The position numbers and the translations under genes are program-made. A model generated the notes under the pieces. The model was not told the origin of the DNA, did no database searches, and saw nothing but the letters and a program-made list of their open reading frames with translations. Positions 43,094 to 52,369 of a stretch of 64,000 nucleotides of DNA are shown here, in pieces. How positions within the stretch are numbered: the stretch's first letter is position 1; each line of letters starts with the position of its first letter. The stretch is from Alentia gelatinosa. Taxonomy: Eukaryota > Annelida > Polychaeta > Phyllodocida > Polynoidae. Location of the stretch: assembly GCA_950022655.1 (NCBI GenBank), contig OX465589.1, positions 26,155,626-26,219,625 of the forward strand. Direction: 5' to 3'.

Positions 43094-44579
43094 TTTTACT
43101 ATGGGGGGAACCAAGGCAGCCATTTTGCTGCTAAGGGACTACCCAATTAAAAATTACAACATATATCCAGCAGTTCTTGGTCTACTCTCTAGCTTCCTGG
43201 TGTTCACAAGAATTCACTGATACCAACGTATAAGTGAAAAAGGTGGAATTGTAAGATGGAGAAATTATTAAAAATATGGAAGATATGACATTTAGGAAAG
43301 AGGAAACGACATTTGAAGAATGAAGGACTAGCCTCGCTAGCACCTTGAATAAATGTGATATTCACCCATCTTGAGCCGGGGAGCGGGTTCTTGAGCGTTG
43401 GGCAGGGAAGACTCGACAGTCGCGGACCTACAGGTGGTCAGCCCGGCCTGTCGAGCACTCTGCCTCCAGCTGTTCCGGATCTTGTTGAAGTCCTCTGTTA
43501 GCTCCCGGCGAGTGAAGTGTCGTTCTCTTTCTCATCTTAAAGTATCGAGCCCAGCTGGCCCATCGGCGTAGCAGACCTACTACATTCAGCCCGATGCCGA
43601 CGGGTGCTGGGCTTCCCACTGTTCTTCAAGTTGGAAGACATCCATATGTAGAGAAGGGTTAGCCTCGCTAAACACCTTCCGAGTTGAAAGTTTCCGAATA
43701 CGGAAATAACGGCCAAAAAGGCAAAACAATTCTCCATCCACCTGGTAAGAGTGTGTGGTATCAGTGTTCTTTCATTTTGACTCCAGCTATACTGGCATAT
43801 TTTTTTCTCGGCTCGAATCGAGTACCAATTAAGGCCCCAATTCTAAGCCGGATTCAGAACTTACGATCACCGACCCAAGGTAGAAATAGCCGGCGTAATC
43901 CATCAGATCAGGGGTTACGCCTACTATCTCACTATCGAGTCGATGAACTCAGTTCCGACACAGACCTGGTAAGTCAGATCTGTACCCGAAAGGCACAATC
44001 TTCCTTACCTGGTACCACACCACAGGCCGGAGGTTTTCGTGATGGGGGCCTATTACGGGCCTGACCATCGAGAGAACCTTCAGCCGTCTGAAACCAAGGT
44101 TGTGCCTTAGGGAAGTCATTTTACTGACTTTCCCCAGCCCCAACCCAGGATCGCTTATTATTGGTTACTCCTAACTTTCCCTCTACCCCTCCCAGCGATC
44201 CTTGCGGTTCGCCGAGAAAGTGCAGAATTCTGGCTAGGAGGCCACATTCTGGAAGTAGCTAGGTCGGAAAATTTTTTTTTCCTCCCCGGGACTTCCCATA
44301 CCCGTCTGACTTCGGATCCAGGAGAGTTGTTGGCTCTGCCGGTTTCAAGTTTAGACGGCGTCTTCCCGGCTTGTTAGGCACCAGCCGAGTTGGTCATTGT
44401 CAACCCCTAAATATCCTCGTCGGAGGATATCCTGAGGTCGAGAAGGTCCGACTGGCTTGGTGCGCTAGCCGTCGGTGGAACCGACGTTGCCAGGGCGGTC
44501 CTCTCTGGTCGCAGTGGACTCAGCGCAGACGTAGGCTGCAACTGAGACATCAACTGCTGTAGAGAGGTTGGTCCGGTAT
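43094..44579 (-). other. 3' untranslated region of the Gypsy element
   Basis: About 1.5 kb between the 3' coding region and the polypurine tract. Only short overlapping frames occur on both strands; nothing recognised. Confidence 0.5.
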
Positions 44580-47534
44580 CTAAAAAGATTCCAATGGGAT
44601 GATGTTGGCATTCACCCCCAGTGCCCCACTTGGTTCCTCGGGCTGATCTACCGGCTTAGCCCTGGAAGGCTTTGCTGATTTTTCAGCCCGTGTCACGGCG
44701 GGAGGCCTCCTCGGCTGTAGGACTTCAGTCTGATCCTGTGGGGTCTGACCGGGTCCTGACAGCGGAGTATCTACACTGACATCCATGGGCTGAGCCGCTA
44801 TGGATGTAGTGTCCTGTTGGGAATTTTCTTCCACGGGTGACCATCCCAACATGCCAGCGAGTTGCTGACGTGTCGAGTTTGATTCTTCCGTGGTGAACTG
44901 AAGAAATCTTCCCCGGCTCCTTTGACGGGCCAACCACGCTTCCTCAAGGGCTTGCGGGTCGTCACCGATGTCATAGAGCGACATACCCAAGTGCCGAAGA
45001 CAACGTTCATCTTGGCGATGGGTCTGGGCTTCCGCCCGGGCAAACCTCGACTGGGCCGTGGTTTTTGCAATACGCGCGTCCTCTAAGTCCAACGCATATT
45101 GTTTAGCCAGGCCTTTCGTGGCTTCTCTTACCTCGAATCGGGCTAGGTTCACTAGCTCCTTAACGAGGCCTTCATGGAGAGACTGCGCGCCCGTTCGGAC
45201 ACGGCCCTCCAAGGTGCCACCTATATGCGACTCTAGCTGATCCGCCCGTTGGACGTATTCAACCGACATCGCACAGGGAGAGGAAGTCACCTTCGACGCA
45301 ACGGGTGATTGTGTCGTTGGTTTCTTCTTTACCTCAACAACCGGGTTGGCTGGTGGAGGGAGTGCCGGAAAGGCCTCTTCTTCCTCAACTTTCCCGGGTG
45401 CTTGGGAAACACCTCTGTTGAGCAGGGAAATTCCCGAGAGACTTGAGCTAGGACGAGTCCTAGCTGGTTTTTCTACGGGTCCGCGGGCTTTTGAAGCCGT
45501 TGGAACGTTTCCTTCACTCAGGTCTGAGAGGACTTTCAATCCCCCAGACAACTTTGGCCCTACCTGGTAAGCAGCTTCCACCACGTCAGCGATGGTGTGC
45601 TTACCCGGAGCCAATTTCTTTCTGGGCTTCCGACTGGATCGCTCAGAAGTGTCAGTCTCCCTGGACGAGGACGATGACAGCTTCTTGACCCGTCGTTTAG
45701 CCTTCGAGGACTTTTGAGACGGTTTCCGGCTAAGGGACCGTTTCTTCCTCGACTCTTTTGACATTTGTCGATGTTTTGACGCGGATAGCATCAGAGTCCC
45801 GAACCAGCCAGGATTCTTCTTCCATCCGATCTTAAACAGTCGACCGTCTGTCACACAAGTCTCGGGTTCCGGTTTGCCTCTCTGAGTCTCGGAACCTAAG
45901 TCAACGAATCTCTGCCACAGATTCATGACCCGTTCCCGAGCAGCAGCACCAGCAGTCCGGTGTTCCCGGGCAATGTGTCTGACTAGACACGAACGCCTGG
46001 AACTGGCACACCCAGCCTGACAAGAACCACCCTTCTTGCCAAGGCACTGTAGCCATGGTCGTTCGGCTAAGTGTACCTCTACGAGGTGCCTAACGTAACG
46101 ACCTTCAGTCGCGTAGGTCGGTGACAATTTCTTGTCCCTCCCATGGCAACTCAAGAAGACACAATGATTGCCGTTCCCAAACTTGTGCCATGCGTACGCG
46201 ATCCGGTCTTTGACCTGATCCTTGTACTTCAGCCGGCTAACTCGGGAAACTCCTTTCACCCGGTCTATGTACCAGGCGTTGGGAGAACCCTCGTCAACTA
46301 GCCACTCCTCATCATCCGAGGTTCCATCTAAACCGACACCATCGGGGATGTAATGTCGGTTTCCATGACGGAGATCTTCTAGGCAAGTGTAAGTCTTGCC
46401 CAGCAAAGAGGCGGGTATCTGTCTAGCTACCGTTCTCTTCCCAGCCCGCTTTACGCCAGGTTGGAAATCACCGTCATCATTGTCGGGGTTGGATGGGACC
46501 AGGGGTTTAGCCTTGTCCATCTCCGTTCCCCAACACTTGACCTCTCCGCCACCCGTGGCACCTGTTGAGGTACTCGGTATAGCGTCAGCCACACTAGGTC
46601 CAGCCTGCGCCGCGGGTTTGTCCGAGCCTTTCGACTCAGCCCCCTTCGACTCCTCACGCTTCCCGGTTTGAGGTTTCCCTTTCTCCGAGTCACATGATTT
46701 CTGCTGCCTCCTGTCCTTTCTAGCTCCGCCTCAGCCCGTTTCCGGGCTGCACGACGGAGTCGCTTCCGGTTCTGTTTCGAAAGCTGCGGCTCAGTCTTGT
46801 CAGCTTCCCGAGGTTTTGACACCTCAGTCTTACTGACAGACTTCCCCGGCGTGGGTTTAGCCGGTGTTGACACCGGTTTCTCACCTTTGCTGGACGACCC
46901 TTTTACAGAGTCGTCCCCAACTGACGAATCAGTCTCCATAGCCGTCTCTGTCCCAGCCTCAGACTTTCCGGGTTTTGCTACCGGACCCGGGGCCAAAAAG
47001 GTCCCGGCTTCCGCCAGCTCCACTCCGAGTGGAGTCCAATTTTGGTACATTGACTGTACTATGGCACGCGTTTTGGGATCTGGGATCCCAGCTAACATTT
47101 GTTCCAGGCTCTGGGTTGAAACCTCATGCCTGGAACCCATCTCTTCGGAGCACTTCCTCGGAGAGTGACGACGCGGGCGGGCTCGGCCTCGCCTCGGCGT
47201 ATCACGCTCCGATTCGGAACACATCCGAGTCAGAGGCCTCAGTTTTCACTGAGCTCGTCTTCGGACGGGCACCAGAAGAGCCCTTAGCGGCCGGGGCCGC
47301 CTCAGACTTCTTCCCGGTGTGACTTTTTCCCTTTCCGGGTCGTTCATCTCGGGTTTCCCCAAGAAGAACAGAGTCCGCAGACTCGTACCCTTCCAGGTCA
47401 AAATCACCATCATCTGACCCGATGAGCAAAGCATCATCGTCCAGATCTGCCCCCCGCTCAGCCGAAGCTGAGGATCCGGGCAGGGGTGAGGGGAGCCCGC
47501 GCTCACCCTCCGTAGACGGGGCACGGTCAGCCAT
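44580..47534 (-). pseudogene. Extra 3' coding region of the Gypsy element, zinc-finger-like, split over three frames
   Basis: Three overlapping minus-strand frames (47534-47202, 47224-46451, then a frame open from about 46720 to 44580) share composition and join at two probable single-base indels. Together they would span about 985 codons. The first is acidic and Gly/Ser-rich; the second has a short helical segment (SLEQMLAGI) and a basic stretch (QNRKRLRRAARKRAEAE); the third has two C/H clusters with paired RHLVEVH and RHIAREH ends (C144, C149, H169, H174; then C191, C195, H206, H211 from 46592), an SR-rich basic region and a coiled-coil-like C-terminus. There is no signal peptide or membrane segment, so it is not env-like. 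The family is unknown; an RNA- or DNA-binding accessory protein is inferred. Confidence 0.7.
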
Positions 47535-48102
47535 GCTGCTACCGCCCGACTCCTGTGGTGCTAGGCACCACTCCGATCACAGAGTGAAGACTACTGAAAA
47601 AACAGGGTCTTATATACTCCTAAGTGACCTAGATTCACTGTCACGAACCAATCAACTGTGTCGAGACTGGCTCATCTTGAGCGTCTCAACACCGCATGCG
47701 TGAAGAAACCAAAGGTCAGCGTTACGCTCGACTTGATTCGTTCACGCCTTCAATCACCCAGCACAGGTTCCGGAACCCGGGGAAACCCCTTTTCGAGCTC
47801 CACCCCGAGTTCCCTGTAGTGTGGGAATTCTTATCGCCGTCATGTATCTCGCTGATAGTATGGGAGGCTTGTCTAATTTCCATGTAAATGGATCAGACCT
47901 TTCAGAGCGTTCGGCAATTCTGCAGCCTCTAGAGGGTCCTCGACGGGGTCCCTTAGAGCAACGTCTGGGCTGTGGCACATAACGACTGATTTTAAGGTAA
48001 CTATTTGATCAACATTCATGTATAATCGACATGTCACTGACTACCAACGATCTACATTTCGTACCATTGCTTCTCGTTGTGTTTTCGACAACCCCGGCAC
48101 CA
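47535..48102 (-). other. Non-coding spacer between integrase and the 3' coding region
   Basis: 568 nt without an intact minus-strand frame. A spliced or internally initiated mRNA for the 3' region would need a signal here, but none is obvious. Confidence 0.4.
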
Positions 48103-49911
48103 CTACTCTTTGTAGTTAACCACAGCCTTCGATTTTAATCGAGAGCTGCGGCGGGGTTTTGAGTCTATTTTAGACTCCATTCTACATCTCGAACCATGTT
48201 TATTATACACGGCTCGATTTGTAGCAAATTTAGACTTTTCCGTGTCAGGTTTTTCTTCTACCCACACTTCCTTTTTTAGGTTAGCGTAAGTAGGAATCAC
48301 CTTCCGCGGACGTCCCGGTTTTCGCCGTGTAGGCGAGCACCCACTCAGAACCCCGGTAACCTTTGACCGGGACTTCCCTATCGGGGTCTGCCTCCGCCGT
48401 GTTGACGGGGGTTTGACGCCCGGCTTCCCGGCTCTTTGAACCCGGGACCTCCCTGGTTTCCCAGTAGGACCCGTGTTCAGTGACACATCTCGCTTTGTAG
48501 CAGGGTGTGAAACTTCAAAGTCGGAACATTCACGCTTTCCTTCCCATAGTCGTAAACGAGCTACATGGGATTTATAACGCCTTCTTGACCATTCATCTTC
48601 TATCACTACTGTCATTTCTGACAATAATTGAACAATTCTGAATGGTCCGTCCCAGTTAGGAGCGAGTTTTACATTTACCAACGGAGTGTGGTATCGTACA
48701 ACCCGGTCTCCTACTCGGAACTTACGTGGTTTAAGATTGACGTCATGTCCAGTCTTTTGCCACTCTGCTGCTTTCGTCAGATTTCGTCTCGCAAGGTAAT
48801 ATCCCTCTACAAAACGTTCTCTGAGTTTTTCGACAAATCCTATGGGACAAGGATCATCCGTAGACATTCCAGGAACCCCATAGACTATGTCCGCGGGCAT
48901 TACTATTTCCTCGCCAAAGACGAGTAAATTAGGTGAACACCCCGTGCTTGAATGAATGGTCCCATTATATGCGTGAGCTATAAATGGTGCTAATTCATCC
49001 CAATTCTTCAGATTTTCATCTACCAGGGTCCGAAGACACTGGATCAATGTCCGGTTGAATCTCTCTACCATACCATCTGATTGGGGACGATATGGATTCG
49101 TATGTGTCTTTTTAATCTCAAGTATCCTACACATTTCTTTCCAGATCTGGGATTCAAATTCCCTTCCTTGGTCGGAATGTAGTACGCTCGGAGTTCCAAA
49201 AGGCAACATCCAGTTTTTCACTAAAGCTTCCGCACACGTGGCAGCTTTGTGATTTTTCATGGGATAGATCTGCACATATTTTGTGTAATAATCCATCACC
49301 ACCATCATACAGGTATTTCCTTCCTCTGACTCGTCGATACCAGATATGATATCTAGAGCGATTCTGGCAAACCTGACACCAAACAGTTCCTGTTGTAACG
49401 GCATCTTTCCGAGTCCTACCCCGGGTTTGACTTTGCTACATATGGAACATCCAGATATCCATCTTCGAATATCTGCACCCATTCCAGGCCAGTAGTAACG
49501 ACGCCTTATTCTGGCTACCGTTCTTTTCCGTCCTAGATGAGCTGCACTCCTATGTTCATGACATAGGGTCATTAGTCCGGATCTTAATTCTCGAGGGACC
49601 ACTAGTTGTAGAGCACGTTTAAGTGGTTGCAATGTGGTTCTCCATCGATATAATACTCCATCACGGACCTCTAGCTCTTTCCATTGACCACATAGATTCC
49701 GAAATTCTCGGTTTTCAGGCGAGATCTCGGGTCCTGTAGGCCTATGGAGTCCATTAGCTATCAGTTTAGTTAACCGGAACAAATCCGGGTCAGCCTGTTG
49801 ACTTTCCTTAATCTGTTCTAGTGTCCACTGATAGTTTAATGGCGGCTTCACTTTCTGGGAACGTAGAGTAGCTATGACTGCTCTATGCTCGCCACAATCC
49901 CGGCAATCTGG
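48103..49911 (-). CDS. Integrase, in frame with RT after one TGA
   Basis: The frame is open immediately after the TGA, and the first GTG is at 49851 and no early ATG precedes the zinc domain convincingly, so this is normally the C-terminal part of Pol. Counting from 49851: an HHCC zinc domain (H100, H105, C135, C138), catalytic D167, D227 and E263 with the canonical D-x35-E spacing, and a GPY/F-type module (WDGPF) in the C-terminal domain, followed by a basic tail. Integrase inserts element DNA. All catalytic residues are present. Production depends on read-through of the TGA or on internal initiation; otherwise it is inactivated. Confidence 0.9.
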   Translation of the reverse strand, partial: PDCRDCGEHRAVIATLRSQKVKPPLNYQWTLEQIKESQQADPDLFRLTKLIANGLHRPTGPEISPENREFRNLCGQWKELEVRDGVLYRWRTTLQPLKRALQLVVPRELRSGLMTLCHEHRSAAHLGRKRTVARIRRRYYWPGMGADIRRWISGCSICSKVKPGVGLGKMPLQQELFGVRFARIALDIISGIDESEEGNTCMMVVMDYYTKYVQIYPMKNHKAATCAEALVKNWMLPFGTPSVLHSDQGREFESQIWKEMCRILEIKKTHTNPYRPQSDGMVERFNRTLIQCLRTLVDENLKNWDELAPFIAHAYNGTIHSSTGCSPNLLVFGEEIVMPADIVYGVPGMSTDDPCPIGFVEKLRERFVEGYYLARRNLTKAAEWQKTGHDVNLKPRKFRVGDRVVRYHTPLVNVKLAPNWDGPFRIVQLLSEMTVVIEDEWSRRRYKSHVARLRLWEGKRECSDFEVSHPATKRDVSLNTGPTGKPGRSRVQRAGKPGVKPPSTRRRQTPIGKSRSKVTGVLSGCSPTRRKPGRPRKVIPTYANLKKEVWVEEKPDTEKSKFATNRAVYNKHGSRCRMESKIDSKPRRSSRLKSKAVVNYKE

Positions 49912-51843
49912 TCATCCACATTTCCGCACTGGTCTCCTTGAGAGACGATCCGCATTAATGTGTGACTTTCCAGCCCGGTGTTCAATCTGGCAGTTAGTCA
50001 ACCCGAATTCGGAGAGAGCTGCCAGCCATCTTCCAATCATTCCCTCGGCGTCTTTAAAGTTAAAGAGCCATTTGAGAGAAGAATGGTCAGTACGTAGGAT
50101 GAAATCTCCACCTGCTAAGAAGTGTCGATATTTTCTTACATACACCACAACCGCTAAGAGTTCCCTCTTAGTAGTACAGTAGTTCCGCTGACTTTTACTT
50201 AAGCTGTTGCTGGCAAAAGCTATTGGAACTTCTATACCATCTTGTATCTGAGACAAAGCCGCTCCAATACTCTCATTACTAGCGTCAGTGTCGAGAATGA
50301 ACCGACCCTGGGCTAGAGGGTATTTCAATACGGGGGTCTCCGTAAACTTTCTTTTTAGTCCCAGAAAAGCGTGTTCAGCTTCCGGAGTCCATTGGATCTC
50401 TTTTTGCTTCCCTGGCTTATCTAGTACTACATACTGTTGCATAGGGTGTGCAATTTCAGAAAAACCCGGGATAAAGTCGCGGTAATACGAACAAAATCCT
50501 AGGAAAGACCTTATGTCTCTTATATTCTGGGGGCGTGGCCAATTAGCCACTACCTCCAACTTAGAAGGATCTGCCCGGATTCCATTTCCGGAAACTATCC
50601 GTCCTAAGTATTCCACCGATTTGCGAAACAGCTTACATTTTTGAGGTTTGAGTTTCAACCCATAAGATTGAATACGCTCAAATACCTCTCTCAGGTTTTC
50701 TAAACATTCAACATAATTCTTTCCGAAGATGATTATGTCGTCTAGATAAACCAAACACTTTTTCCACTGTAGACCCCGCAACATCTGATCCATCATGGAT
50801 TCGAAAGTTGCAGGAGCGTTACAGAGGCCAAATGGCATTACTGTGAACTCGTAAAGCCCTTGATGAGTGGTGAACGCCGTTTTAGACTGATCGCCACTGT
50901 TCATCTTTACCTGCCAATATCCAGACTGGAGATCCAGAGTACAAAACCACTGGTTCCCCCCCAGAGAGTCGAGACTCTCATCGATCCGGGGTATTGGGTA
51001 GGCATTCTTCCGGGTGATACCATTCAATTTTCTGTAATCAATACAGAATCGGCAAGTACCATCCTTTTTAGTAACCATTACCACTGGACTAGCCCAAGGA
51101 CTTGCACTGGGGATGATTACTTTCTGGTCCATCATTTTCCCTACTTCCTCTTCTAAAGCTTCCCGTTTTACCGGAGGTAGCCGTCGATAAGGAAGGCGGA
51201 AAGGTTGATGACCTTCAGTGTCAATCGTGTGTTCTACTCGATCCGTTCTCCCCAAGGGATCTCCAGGTCGAGTAAAGATTGACTCCATCTTTTTCAAAAG
51301 AATCCTTAGTTCATGTCGTTCCCCACTGTTTAGTGCGTCTGTCGTCTGAACTAAAGTTTCCAGAGTTTCGTGCAATGGACTCGGAACTGGAAGGGATCCC
51401 GTTCCTGTATCGATAGCACTAACCCGCACTTCTTCATAATCATTTCCTATTAAGTCCGACCTTTCCAGTTTAGATTGTCCATCTTCCCCGGTTATTTCGG
51501 AAACGGGAATAGGTGTGATTCCCTGTGGACTGGAGTCCACTAGGCCATCCACATGAGCTAGAGTTACCCAGCCCAATGTATCACCCTTCCTTAATTTAAT
51601 CAACCCGGAGGTATGATTACTTATAGGAATTGATCCTTCTCTGGCACTTCCGATCAGGGTATCCCAGGCCTGTATTCCTTTTTTAGAAAACAGTACTGGG
51701 TCTGGCTCGAAAAGTGCATCTCCACGTGGTAAGTCACCTTCCCCAGCTATCAGGACATTAACCATCTGCTGGGGGGGGATGCCCACATCTTGTCGGACAG
51801 AAATCAATGAAGAGATCCGTCGACAACTACATTCCACCTCCAT
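49912..51843 (-). CDS. pol: Reverse transcriptase and RNase H
   Basis: 643 codons starting at the ATG that overlaps the protease stop. RT spans about residues 200-440: CIDYRKLN, LDLQSGYWQV, MPFGLCNAPATF and the catalytic YLDD at 366-369. RNase H follows with ILDTDAS, RELLAVV and LRTDHSSLKWL. RT copies element RNA to DNA and RNase H removes the template. An N-terminal extension of about 200 residues is of unknown role. The frame ends in TGA at 49912-49914 right after LSRRPVRKCG; the integrase continues in the same frame. Confidence 0.93.
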   Translation of the reverse strand: MEVECSCRRISSLISVRQDVGIPPQQMVNVLIAGEGDLPRGDALFEPDPVLFSKKGIQAWDTLIGSAREGSIPISNHTSGLIKLRKGDTLGWVTLAHVDGLVDSSPQGITPIPVSEITGEDGQSKLERSDLIGNDYEEVRVSAIDTGTGSLPVPSPLHETLETLVQTTDALNSGERHELRILLKKMESIFTRPGDPLGRTDRVEHTIDTEGHQPFRLPYRRLPPVKREALEEEVGKMMDQKVIIPSASPWASPVVMVTKKDGTCRFCIDYRKLNGITRKNAYPIPRIDESLDSLGGNQWFCTLDLQSGYWQVKMNSGDQSKTAFTTHQGLYEFTVMPFGLCNAPATFESMMDQMLRGLQWKKCLVYLDDIIIFGKNYVECLENLREVFERIQSYGLKLKPQKCKLFRKSVEYLGRIVSGNGIRADPSKLEVVANWPRPQNIRDIRSFLGFCSYYRDFIPGFSEIAHPMQQYVVLDKPGKQKEIQWTPEAEHAFLGLKRKFTETPVLKYPLAQGRFILDTDASNESIGAALSQIQDGIEVPIAFASNSLSKSQRNYCTTKRELLAVVVYVRKYRHFLAGGDFILRTDHSSLKWLFNFKDAEGMIGRWLAALSEFGLTNCQIEHRAGKSHINADRLSRRPVRKCG

Positions 51844-52313
51844 TAACTCAGGAAATTTGATAATATTCCACTTTCTTCGATATCACTGAGTATGGGACCC
51901 CATACGAATTCAGTGTTACCTATTGAGACTGGAATAATCACACTACCATAGCACCTCATATGAGTACCATTAGCAGCTTTTGCCGAGGCTCCAGGAACAT
52001 GACATTCCTGCGCAAATCCAAGAGACTGATAGAGTCCGTTGTTTAACACAGAGCGACTAGCACCAGTATCCAACAATAGATCCACTTTTCTTCCTTGAAT
52101 TCTAGCCGGCACATACCAACGACGTCCTCCCAAAGGGGACGGTTGTCTTATAAACCGTGAGATTCCATCTAAGGTTCCAAGATCCCATCCGCGTTGACAA
52201 AGCCATTGCAGACAAGGATGCCCGGGTGAAAGATACTTACTACAAATCGTTGCGACCGTATTTTGTATCTTCCCCTTTTCTGGTAAGTTGGAAATATTTT
52301 CCTCCTTATACAT
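51843..52313 (-). CDS. Aspartic protease of the Gypsy element
   Basis: 156 codons from the first ATG, but the frame is open upstream through the end of gag in the -1 register, so a gag-protease fusion by frameshifting is possible. The active-site motif DTGAS lies at residues 82-86, preceded by hydrophobic residues (VDLLL) as in retropepsins. It processes Gag and Pol. Its stop and the start of the RT frame overlap as TAATG (51841-51845). No classic slippery heptamer was found, so the mode of translation is open. Confidence 0.85.
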   Translation of the reverse strand: MYKEENISNLPEKGKIQNTVATICSKYLSPGHPCLQWLCQRGWDLGTLDGISRFIRQPSPLGGRRWYVPARIQGRKVDLLLDTGASRSVLNNGLYQSLGFAQECHVPGASAKAANGTHMRCYGSVIIPVSIGNTEFVWGPILSDIEESGILSNFLS

Positions 52314-52369
52314 CTCACAGGTTTGTGTTTCCTGGCACTTTCCTTCCCGGACCGCAGTGTTGCCACTCG

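Noticed and set aside
44580..47534. Envelope gene in the Gypsy element
   Set aside because: No signal peptide, transmembrane helix or furin-type site in any of the three frames.
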